This document shows, one piece after another, positions 11,515-22,128 of a stretch of 64,000 nucleotides of DNA. The notes beneath the pieces are model-generated. The model was not told the DNA's origin. It did not search any database and was given only the letters and a program-made list of their open reading frames with translations. Source of the DNA: Heterostelium multicystogenum (Eukaryota > Evosea > Eumycetozoa > Acytosteliales > Acytosteliaceae); the NCBI GenBank assembly GCA_003667245.1, contig RCNN01000127.1, forward strand, positions 1 to 64,000, given 5' to 3'. Positions within the stretch are counted from its first letter, which is position 1, and every line of letters starts with the position of its first letter. Both the position numbers and the translations under genes were made by a program.

Positions 11515-12214
11515 ATGAAGTTATCATTTTCACAATGGAGAAGACATTTCAACTCCGCACATCAACAACAACAACAACAACAAAATGTAAATAATCAGAA
11601 TAACAGTGGAAGAACAACACCGAATAACAATGGCAGTCCACTCGAACACTGGCAAAAGAATGAAGAAATAGAAGAAGCTGCTCCACAGTTAACAGAGAAT
11701 GAAATGTTGACTATCGAAGAATTTATATTTACACTTAATAGATATGTAGGTTTTAGTCGAGTGTATTGGATTTTGTTGTTGATTTGATATTAACCAGTTG
11801 TGCATGCATTCTTATAGGAAGCAGAAAATGAGAACATACCACAAAACGAACACCAAATGATGACTGTCGAAGAATTCATTTTGAGTTGCAAAGAGCCAGC
11901 TGTACAAAATATAATAGCTCGATCAGAATCCACGGAGATGATTCCAGATGAAGAATTGATGACAGTCGAAGAATTTATTTATACCTCTGAAAGAAGAGAT
12001 AATTCAAACGATATGCTTACAATTGGTGAATTCATTACACAATCAAGTCGAAGGTAAGTAAATATGTTTTTATAATGGTTTTAACAACAACATCCAAAGC
12101 AGAATATAGAAACTAACTTTTTATTCAAAAAAAACAATTAAATATTATTATTATTATAGAAAAAATCCATTTGAACAAACAAAAACAGCTAAATTTAATG
12201 AAATTATTTTTTAA
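11515..12214 (+). CDS. Protein with four M-x-T-x-E-E-F-I motifs
   Basis: Three exons, 11515-11745, 11818-12053 and 12160-12214, with GT-AG introns (GTAGGT...TAG and GTAAGT...TAG), giving 173 residues in one clean frame. After a short basic start (MKLSFSQWRRHF) and a Q7 run, an eight-residue motif recurs at about residues 64-71 (MLTIEEFI), 91-98 (MMTVEEFI), 124-131 (LMTVEEFI) and 143-150 (MLTIGEFI). Each copy is preceded by acidic or polar residues. Between copies the sequence is polar and probably disordered. I know no family with this arrangement. Spaced short linear motifs suggest repeated docking sites for one partner, but that is inference. Confidence 0.8.
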
Positions 12215-12823
12215 TAATAAAATAAATATAATTAATTAATTTACTTATTTGAATAAATATTAAATTTAGGAATCATTTAAATGTATTTAATTTTAAATTT
12301 AATTTCATTTTCAAATAAAAAAGACAACAAAATGAAATTAATTTGGGGGTAGTGGCTCATATAACCTAAAGAAATACAATTAAATAATTCATACCATTTT
12401 ATTGTATTTTTCGTTGTCAATGATCTGTTTGTTTGTGGTGGTGGAGGTGGGTGTGATGGTATGAATGAAGAAAGAATGAATCAAAGTCAAATCACCATAT
12501 CTTATCTAAAATTAATTAAATTATTATTATTTATCTTTTTTGAACAAATAAATACTCTTTACCATTGTATATATATTCTATTTGAATAAATATATACTAT
12601 TTACGAGCATTTCCATATCAAAAGTTCTGTGTTGTTGATTTCATACAGACAACATTCGAATAGTCAGATATCAGTACAAGGTTTATAAAACATTCTAAAG
12701 ATTACACCAAATCCAAATTCAAATCAAAATTATACATGTTGGTATTGTTTGTTTATTCATTATTCATTTGAGTTTACAAATTATTAATAGACTCTAGAAT
12801 ATTATTAGTTTATAGATTTAAAT
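12215..12823. other. AT-rich spacer
   Basis: 3' flank of the EEFI-motif gene and promoter of the next gene. TATA-like runs just before 12824; nothing else. Confidence 0.4.
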
Positions 12824-13108
12824 ATGTCAAATTCATTAATTGATTTAGATTTTGAAACAACAACTTCAAATCCATCACCTCAGACTCTACCTCTTACTGG
12901 AGAAGCTTTAATTGGATACAGTTCACCAAACGCAGGAAGAAAAAAGAAGAGTACTGAAAAATCTAGTGGAGAAGGAAATATTTTTGATGAATTGGGTATG
13001 CATGACCCAACAAAAAAGAGCGAAACCAAACCAGAGCCACCAACTCTAGCTAATTCTTCGGAATGTCTTATCGATTTCTCCTCTCCTCCACCACCCAAAA
13101 AGATATAA
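12824..13108 (+). CDS. 94-residue protein with clathrin-box-like motif
   Basis: A single-exon, clean frame from ATG 12824. It starts MSNSLIDLDFETT; LIDLD fits the clathrin-box pattern L-hydrophobic-x-hydrophobic-acidic. Two further related segments are ALIGYSSP and CLIDFSSPPPP, each followed by Lys-rich residues, and IFDELGM lies between them. The protein is Ser/Pro/Lys rich, without membrane segments or a folded domain I can name. A short disordered endocytic adaptor fragment is possible, but that rests on motif likeness only. Confidence 0.6.
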   Translation: MSNSLIDLDFETTTSNPSPQTLPLTGEALIGYSSPNAGRKKKSTEKSSGEGNIFDELGMHDPTKKSETKPEPPTLANSSECLIDFSSPPPPKKI

Positions 13109-13203
13109 ACCAAACAACTAACAATCAATAGTAATATTTTGTAAATACTAAATTATAAATTAATAAAATGTAATATAATTTATTTATTTATTTATTTATT
13201 TAT

Positions 13204-13761
13204 TTAATTTAATTTTCTTTTTTCTTTTAGTTTTTCATAAATGATGATGTCATCAATAAAGTGCTTTTGACTCTGTTGGAAAAGACCTTTGGTTATACTA
13301 ACATAGTTCGTTTGATCAATCTCATCATCTCTTTGCAATTCAAATAAGTATTGAAATCTAAAAATATGGTATGGTCTTTTTAGGATGGCTCTATGTACAT
13401 CCAAAAAATAATCAACAAAACTATAAGAATCAAAACACAAACATTGGAAGACTCTATATTAGTCGACACTATTTTATTATCTATTAGTCTTCAGAGGTTT
13501 CCATTTCTATCAATTTAGATTTGCATTTTCATAAATGAAAAAACTATAATTAGAATTTTTTAATTTTTATTATGAAATGGAATTACCTCTTTTGGTAAAT
13601 TTCCTTTTCAAATAACACGAATCCAACTTGTTAGAGTATCTAATCAATTTTCGACAAAATTATAAAATCTATGAGTTGCTGGCGAAACAATACACCGAAA
13701 CAACCTCTCTATTATATCTTCATGTCCTAAAATCAATTTTTCTTTTAAATTCTAAACTCAT
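13204..13761 (-). pseudogene. Broken unrecognised coding region
   Basis: On the minus strand, protein-like sequence runs through at least three frames: MSLEFK at 13761, then LILGHEDIIERLFRCIV and SPATHRFYNFVEN ending at a TGA, LDTLTS, and finally an open 78-codon frame (CFDSYSFVDYFLDVHRAI ... KEKRKLN) ending at 13204. Stops and shifts interrupt it near 13740, 13650 and 13560-13450. The composition recalls the large lineage-specific dictyostelid families, but I cannot name one. It could be a relic gene, or a real one damaged by sequence errors like its neighbours. An A/T repeat (TTTA)n borders it at about 13180-13204. Confidence 0.4.
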
Positions 13762-14155
13762 AGTAACATAGATAGTAAAGATTATTAATAAAAAATAATA
13801 CCAATTAATTAAAAAGCTCTTCTTTAGAAATTAATCTTTAAAATATTCTTCTTCTACTTGACCATTAATTTAAATTATTATGATAACGAATTTATTTAAG
13901 AAATAATAATAATAATACTAATATTACAATTTAATTATTTCCAAATAATTTATTATTTAAAACCTGGATTTTAATTATTAATTTTCTTTAATTTTATTTA
14001 ATTGAAGGTATGTAACAAAGTAAATAGTAGATCCATATTATATTTATAATTCTACACTTTGTTTAAATATTATCCTGTGATATCTTTATATAAATTATTT
14101 GAACTTTTAAATTAATATTGTATTGTAATTTTAAATAATTATATATAGTTAAAAA
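13762..14155. other. AT-rich spacer
   Basis: Extremely AT-rich promoter region of the amphipathic repeat gene. Nothing else seen. Confidence 0.4.
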
Positions 14156-16861
14156 ATGGGAAAAGGGGATACAACTAAAAGTGAATCAAGACATGCTTCG
14201 AATGAAATGAAACATGATTTCGAAGCATTGCAGGCAGAAGGAAAGACTATGGCTAATGAAGTCAAGAAGTCAATGGATCATGCTGAAAAAAGAAGTTAAG
14301 AAAGCAGCACATGAAGCAAAGAAGAACATGGCACCAAGCAAGGATGCTCAGAAAAATATGAATCAAGCAAAAGACAAGATCTCAGAGGGTGCCAGTCAAG
14401 TTAAGGATGGTTTGAAGCAAGGAGCCCAAGCCATCCAGAAGGATGCAGAGGTAAAGATGGAGGCTGCCAAGGAAAAGGTCTCCAATGTTGCATCCAATGT
14501 CAAGAAGGAAGCCGATGCTACTGTAGAGGCAGCTAAAGACAAAATTTCAGAAGGTGCCCAAAACCTCAAGGAAGGTGCTCAAAACCTAAAGAAAGGTGCT
14601 GAAGAGACAGTTGGTGCCGCTAAAGAAAAACTATCAGAAGGAATTGAGTACGCTAGAGAGAAGGTTGCTGAAGGTGCCGAAAAGCTCAAGAGCTTTGTCC
14701 CAACACTCGGTGAAGATCCAAATCTCCCTCAAGAATGGTCAGAACTTGAAAGTAAAGCCAAACGCTCAGCCGGAACATTTGGTGCTGATATTGGAGGACC
14801 AAAGACAATCTCCACTGATAGTCGCAACAGCCAAACCACATACGGAAGAAAATACCTTGGATCAGGATGGCATATTGAAAATCCATCCAAAAATCTTGAC
14901 CAAGACTTTGTTGATGGTAAACTCGTCCATGATGGATATGGACAATTCGTTAGCAGATCAACAACTACAGTTCGTGATAATACTAATAATAAGTATTATG
15001 AACCAATGAGTGGAAGCAGATTCCTTGATCAAGAATTAATGTCAAAGGGTGGCTTCTCAAGAAGTGATTTTGGAGAAGGTGTCGATCTCCAACACGGAGT
15101 CAAGGATCTAAAGGATTATATTCATCAATCTGGCTCTCTCATCCAAGATCAAATCAGCAAGAGTGGAAGAAACTTGGAAGGTCAGTTGAATCGCGGTATT
15201 GAAGATCTCAAGAAGGGTTCAATGTCATTCAAGAGTGAAGTCACCAAAAATGCTCTCGTACTCCAGAATCAACTCAACCAAGGTACCTATGAGCTTGAAA
15301 ACCAAATCCGTTTGGGTGCACTAGACCTCCAAGATCAACTCAAGAAAGATACCCACGCCTTTAAGAAATCTATCAAGCAAGGAACCTTCGATCTCCAAGA
15401 CAAACTCAATCAAAATACCAGCCAACTTCACGGTAAGATCAACCAAGAGATTGAAAGTATTGCAACCAATGTCTATGTAAATGAGAACTTCGATGATCTC
15501 CGTTCGAAGATCAGCAGTGGCATCAAGAATATGGAGGGTGAGGCTGGTAAGCTCCAATACAACCTCGAGTCCGGATCTATGTCCATTGAAAAGAATGTCA
15601 ACAATCTCCACAACGAGATTGAATCAGGACTTGCTAAGCTCCGTAACGATGCCAGACTTCTCCAAGAGAAAGCAGCCAACGGTGTCGGTGGTTTAAAGGA
15701 GGAGGCAGTCAGACTTCAATCCGAAGCCGAAATGGGTGTAAATAACCTCAAGAAGAAGGCATTTGATATCCAACAACAAGCCCAACGTGACCTTGACAAC
15801 TACCAAATCCAACTTCGCAATGAGTGGGACAAGAACTTGAACAAATTTGGCGACATCCAAGGAAAGATCACCCAAGGCACAGCTGAGCTCCATAAACAAG
15901 TACTCGATGGAACCAAAGACCTCCAGGACCAAATCAAGAAGGGTACTGCTGAGCTACAGAACTTGGCCTACCGTGGTGGTGACATCTTAGATGCCCATGC
16001 CAAACAGGGAATTGATTTGTTGAATAGAGAAGCTGCCCAAGGTTTGAACAAATTCCAGAGCAACCTGAAGTCCTCGCCACCATCTACCGATGTGAAATTC
16101 AATGCCGGACAAGACCAATGGGGAACCGGTGAAGGTTGGTTCAACAACTTTATCCATGCCACTCAATACAAGCTGAACGATCTTTTCAGCTACACCAAGA
16201 ACCAAACTGAAAACATTGAAGGAAACACAAGAAACTCCTGGCTCAACCTTGAGAGCTGGGGATGGCCTTCAAAATCAACAACAACTACCACATACACAAG
16301 CTCAAACCAACCAAGTTTTAACCGGTGACTTTATGCATGAATCACGTGTTGTTGGTGAGAAAATCAGAGAGGATGCCAACCGTTTTGGTGAGAAGCTCAA
16401 AGACGAAACCAAGTGGGCAGGTGAAACCATTAAGAGTGATGCAAGATATGTCCAATCCAAGACTGAAGACTTTCCTATCCGGAGCCAAGGAAACATTGGG
16501 CAACATCCAAAAACAAACCAATGAAACTTACCAAGAATCAATCGATGCATTGCGTGCACTACCAGACAAGATTAGCGATGCAAGCGAGAGAATATCCAAT
16601 GAAACCAGCTCAAGCATTCGTCGTATGAACAGCGATTTCTGGAATGAATTTGACCAACTCAACCACAAGGCAGGTGCACTCTACGCCGGTATTGGTGGTA
16701 TTGGTGGTGCTATCGGTAGCAGCTACCTCTTTGCCAACACCAAGTCAACCGCCGCTCGTTGGGGTATTATCCTCGGTATGGCTGGTCTTGGAGGATACTA
16801 CGGACTCCACCGACCAATTCAAAGACACGAACTCAGAAGAAGACAATACCAAGGAAAGTAA
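14156..16861 (+). CDS. LEA/apolipoprotein-like amphipathic repeat protein with C-terminal membrane segment
   Basis: Starts MGKGDTTKSESRH at 14156 and runs to a TAA at 16859-16861, about 900 residues. The first part has 11-residue repeats (AKDKISEGAQNL, AKEKLSEGIEYA, AREKVAEGAEKL), as in group-3 LEA proteins and apolipoproteins. A Gly-rich middle follows, then long 11/22-residue amphipathic repeats such as GALDLQDQLKKDT and GTFDLQDKLNQNT. The end carries a Gly-rich hydrophobic pair (AGIGGIGGAIGSSYLF ... WGIILGMAGLGGYYGL), then a short basic tail. This fits a surface- or membrane-binding helical protein anchored at its C-terminus; the tail somewhat recalls MICOS/apolipoprotein-O proteins. One-base breaks occur in A6 near 14285, near 16312 and near 16478. 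Exact function unknown. Confidence 0.7.
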
Positions 16862-17581
16862 ATTGATAGAGTAGTATTCCACAGCTCCACCAAAAGTGGC
16901 TAATGATTATGATAGCCAACTAAAAAAAAATCAAAAAAACAAATCTAAAGATTTTGTAAATAAAATAAAAAAACAAATATACCATCAAAGATTTTCAAAT
17001 ACATAAATCTAAGTTTGTGGTGTTATTATCATGATATTTAGTAATAGTCTTTCCGATTGTCTTATATCTTAAAATATATGGATATAATTAGTGAGAGAAT
17101 AGCTTTGTATTAAAAAAATGAGTTTATTAAATTCCTTTTGAGTCAATGTAGATAAAAGGAAGGATGAAAATAATTACAAATTGACTATTACTACGACTTC
17201 TATTCTTAAGAGTTGTTGTTTGCTTTTGAGAAATTGGTTTGTTGGTTGGTTGGTTATTTGGTTGGTTGGTTGGGTTTGTTAATTTATACAAGATCGATGC
17301 ACTATCAATGACTACCAATTAAAAAGGGAGACCACCATCATCGGATTATTAATTATTATTGTTCTGGATTAATAATTATTACTATAATTGCTGCTATTAT
17401 GACTGACTATGATTACTATTTAACTCTTTCCTTTGATTTGACTACACTACGACTATTTTGTTATTATTTATCTATCTTTTTTTTTGTTTTTCTTTTTTTG
17501 TTTGTATGTTTTCTTTTTGTTTGTTATTTGTTGTTGTTATTTGATTATTATTATTAAACTGTTTATAGATGGATTGTTTAT
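16862..17581. other. Spacer between convergent genes with TTGG repeats
   Basis: 3' flanks of the repeat protein (+) and rasB (-). Contains a (TTGG)n tract at about 17234-17273, which could form a two-layer G-quadruplex. No credible coding sequence. Confidence 0.45.
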
Positions 17582-18347
17582 TTATAGAATAGTACAATCA
17601 CCTTTAAGCTTTGAAATGGCACCCTTGATGGACTTCTTTTCCTTTTTGTTTCTTCCTGGTTCCTTGAGTGACTTTTTAATTTCCCTCACGACATCAAAGA
17701 AACATTCATCTACATTTTGACGTTTCTTGGCGGAAGTCTCCAAGAATGGACATCCAAAACTCTTGGCCAACTCCTCACCTTCACCTGCTGTAACTTCTCT
17801 TTGACTCTCTAGATCGCACTTGTTACCAACCAACACGATTGGAACTCTTTCGTTGTCTTTAACTCTAATAATTTGATCTCTAACTACATTAATTTCTTCG
17901 AATGATGTTCTTGAAGTTACATCGTATACACAAAGAAAACCTTGACCCTATATAACAACAACAACATCCAATTTCAGTCTAATTAGTATTGAACGCACAC
18001 ATGTCCTATCGATCGATGTTCATTCCTACTTACAGTCCTCATATATTGATCACGCATAGCAGAGTAGTCATCTTGACCTGCTGTATCTAAAATATCTAAT
18101 AAACATGTATCGTCATCTACCTGACATTGTCTACGATAGCTGTCCTCAATGGTTGGGTCGTATTCCTCAATAAAATGATTTTGAATGAATTGTATAGTTA
18201 AGGCTGATTTACTATGAATAGGTACGACAATGTTAGCCATATCCAGTTTAACATCATGATGATAGTTTTAAATTGCTTGCAATCTTACCCTACACCACCA
18301 CCACCCATTACGACTAATTTATATTCGTTGGCTACTGTTGTTGTCAT
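17582..18347 (-). CDS. rasB: Ras small GTPase, RasB-like
   Basis: Membrane-anchored Ras GTPase. Three exons: 18347-18289, 18211-18034 and 17947-17582; introns of 77 and 86 nt with GTAAG donors. The spliced frame is exact (603 nt, 200 residues). Motifs: GGGGVGKS P-loop, YDPTIEDSY effector region, [14 protein letters not shown] switch II, NKCD and ETSAK. The effector and switch sequence with [14 protein letters not shown] and [14 protein letters not shown] matches dictyostelid RasB as I know it, not RasG/RasC. The C-terminus KGDCTIL gives a CaaX box (prenylated Cys) behind a polybasic region. Gly and Gln at the classic activating positions are wild type. It is fully intact, unlike many neighbours. 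Confidence 0.9.
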
Positions 18348-21300
18348 TTTGTTCTCTAGTCTGTTTGTTTAATTGAATTGGCTTGGTTGCTTGATGCTTG
18401 TTTGATTTGATAGGTATCTAGTCTGTTTGTTTAATTGACTTTAAAGTTAAATTGCTGTTAATAACTAGTTTAAATATATATAACAATTTGATGTGATATA
18501 AATAATAATAATAACAACTATAAAGAAAGATAAAAAGAATTTGATTGTATGATAGATTGTATATGTTAAAAATGAAAGTGTTGAAAGAAAGAAAATGTTG
18601 ATGTTAATGCGATGCTGCTTCTGATGATGATTGATGATTGATTAACAGATGGTGTATTGTTTGCCTGCTTGCTTTCTTGATTGATTGAGTTATTTGAAAA
18701 CTAAAAAACAGGTCTAAGGGAAAGTTAAAGTATTAAAGAGATTTAGGACGGATTGTGGATTGGGAGAATTGAATAAATGCTTTTGATTTTGGTGTAGATG
18801 TATTGTTGTTAGTATTGTTATGTTATAACTCATAACAATTGGCACTGTACGATAGTGAGTATATATATGTAGTATGTATTTAGGTGTGCTAGGTATTTAT
18901 TGTCGCAATGTAGTGTACGGGTGCGATAATAATATAATATGCTATTATTACACCTTGATCAATCGATTGATGATTTGTTATTTCTCTTGTTACTTGCTCG
19001 CTTGCTTGTTTGTTATTTGATTAGCTAAGCTTATACACCGCGGTGGTGGGGTGGTATTAGGTGATTGGAGAGTGTGATTGTTTTATAATTTGATTTGGCA
19101 AGGGGTGAGTGGAGTGGTGGGTGAGGTCTGGTAGTGATACATTTTTATTTATATGATTAATTGGTGGTGTTAATTATTTGATTGATTGTGAGTGGTAAGT
19201 AAGCAAAAGTAATAGATAAGGAATTGGAAGAGTGGATGTTGTTGTTCTTGTTGTTGTTGATGTATTTTATTATGAAATTCATTACAAAGAGATAGTCAAA
19301 TAATGTGATGGCTATTGCATCAGGGGTGTTCCAATTAGTCTAAATATAAATAATTGGAACTCAATTGAATTGATTTGATTTGTCTTCACCTCAATATGAT
19401 GTTTGATAGTGATATGGACAGATAAAGTTTGTTATCAATCAATACAAAAGTTAAGGTGGTGGTGAAGTGACTAGCAGAAAACTAGCTCTATGCACTTGGT
19501 GTTGTGTCAAAACCAGGATTGATGGTGCATGGTGTGGAAGTTGTTTGTGCAGTTGTTGTTTAACATCAACCGTGCATAAGATTGATGGATGATTGATTTA
19601 TTTCTGATACATCTACTTCTTTCTTTCTTTTCTGCGTACTGATTGTTATTGTTGATGTTGATGTTGATGTTGTTGTAGCTGTTGATGTAATTCTTTCTTA
19701 ATTTCTGTTTGTTCTTACTTTTGTTTAAAAATTTAAAACCAATCTTAAAATAAATAAAGTAATGTTTTAGTTTCCTAAGCAAAATTTGCTTATAATTGTG
19801 ATTGTTTTGCTTTAGTTTTTTTTGATTTGTAGATGTATATATATGTGTTGTTTGTTGAGATAAAAATAAATAAGTGTAATTGTATAGTTTTTTTGATTGT
19901 TTTGTTGATTTTTTGTTTTTTTTTTTGATTGTGTGAAAATGAATGTTGTTGTTAGTGAAAGCGATAGGCTATCTCTGATTTTTGTTTTTCTTTCTTTTTT
20001 TGTTTTTTTTTGTTTTTATTTTTTAACATAAAAATTGATAGGTGCTTGGTTTATAAATTATCTGAAAGGTGGCAAAGAAAGGAACGGAAAGTAAATCAAA
20101 AACAATGCAAAGGAATGAAACGATCAAATGATTGCTGATTTGCTTGACCGAAGCCACCTTGTTGTAATGAAAAACCATGTATTTCTGTATGTGGACCAAT
20201 CAAAATAAAAATGATCTTCATAAATAATAAAAAATTAAATTAACAAACAATATTTATTTCTTACATTTATTATTATTATATATCAAATTAAATTATCTAT
20301 CTATTATTATTATTATTATTGTGGTATATACAGTATTTTGATATTTTATTATCTTTCTTTTGTGAACAGAGTATATAGATAAGAATAAATAAATTATTTG
20401 ATTTAATTGATATTTTGTTGATTTTCTTAAAGTACTAAAATTTCAATTTAGATTAAATAATAATAATAATAATATTATTAAATGTGATTTGGCACTGTTT
20501 TGTTTGTTTAAAGGAGAATTGAAAATTGATTTATAAGTTGTACCATAGCATAGCACAAAATAACACTAAAAAATAAAATCGTTCAAATTGGAAAGAATTT
20601 GTTTTCAAAAAAAAGTTTTTGATGATTTAAAAACAAACAATTGTTTAAATGAAATATCTTCCTTTTTTTAAAACAAGATATCTAAATGTGTTGTGGTCCT
20701 CTTTGATCTGTCTGTTTTTATTGATTGTTTAGTTCAAGATAAGATGATAGTTTTTTTTAATCAAATCTACATAAATTAAAATCAAAATAAAATAAAATAG
20801 TAGAATGATTTCAATCTTAATATTAATATTTTATTATTTATTTAAATACTTAAGAATTGATAATTATTATTACTTTAAATTACTATTCTTCTTTTTATTA
20901 TTATTAGTTTTGCTAAATAATAAGAAAAATAAAATAATTTAGTGTTGATTTACTAATGATATATAGTTAGGTTTGACCCTAAAGTTGTGGAGTGAATAGA
21001 GGGCGTGCAGTGTAAATTCACCATTCACACAGAGCCATGTTTGTTCAACATAGTTTATATTTACCGATGAGGTTTTGTTTTGGTGAATGATTTTTTTGTT
21101 TTTTGCATACACAAAATATATATAATTAGTAACTTAGAAAAATGCAAAGAACATAGATATTTTACAAACAGGCAAATTTGATTCCAAAAACAAAAAAAAA
21201 AAAAAAACATTGTTGTCAATCAAAAACCAAAAAAGATCGCAAAACCGATGATTTCCAGATTTACAATTCGAAGTATAAAAAGAACCAATAATGTAGTTTC

Positions 21301-22128
21301 ATGAATTTACTATTTTAATAACGACGGGCAATCATATTCAAGCAATTCAATCAATCACCAATCAATCAATCAGTCAAGATATATTAGAATAAATTTTTAT
21401 TCAAAAGAATTACCAAAAGTAAAGAAATTAGTCAAACAATCATTATATCAACAAGCCATCCAAATACATTATTGTAATAACAAAGTCAAGATTATTTATT
21501 TGTTAACAGCCAAGTAAATAGCATAGAGCAGCTCATTGTATTAGTTAGTGCACTCAGTCATTGAAAGTCAACACACAGATTCTTAACAAAAACACATTTA
21601 ACAAAACACACACATAATTTCAAGAATAATATTAATAATATTACTATACATCAAAAGTCAAAAGAATTTACACTGAGTAAAACCCCTACATCATCTGATC
21701 AACAACCCCTTCACTTGCATCTGCATCAGCTCAATATCACAACATTCACAAGCTAAGGTCACATAATACAGGTATCGCAAAATCGATTTAGCATACACCT
21801 AAATATATTTAAATATACTCCTCATTCTATTCATTCAACCTACACACCACCAAGGCATCATTTCAAAGTATTTAGTCATAGCTGGTTTCAATTTACAGTA
21901 ATTTAAATTGATCAATCATCATCATCATTTTCACTTGCAATACCATTCTTTCATTATATTGTATTAGTTTTTAGTTATATTGGAAACATTTGTTGCAGTT
22001 TTAAATTTTCCTCACAACAAGATCAACTCTGCTCATTTTCTCTGTTCTTAAATATTTATAATCATTAGGTTTCCACTTTTTATTTCCTTTCCTGTTTTTT
22101 CAATTATAATTGTGTTGCCTAAATAAAA
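18348..22128. other. 3.8 kb divergent intergenic region
   Basis: Separates rasB (-) from the zinc-knuckle gene (+). The rasB-proximal half is GT-rich on the plus strand (i.e. CA-rich leader on the minus strand), with many TTGATTGATT-type short repeats. The 20.2-20.95 kb part is nearly pure A/T, and 21.2-22.13 kb is CA-rich leader of the right-hand gene. A poly(A) run of about 17 lies near 21190. No credible ORF or RNA gene seen. Confidence 0.5.

Noticed and set aside
17127..17318. Minus-strand ORF rich in N, P, T, Q
   Set aside because: Created by the TTGG repeat; no start context or neighbours.
19507..19782. Minus-strand 91-codon ORF
   Set aside because: Low-complexity Lys/Asn translation of GTT repeats inside promoter sequence.
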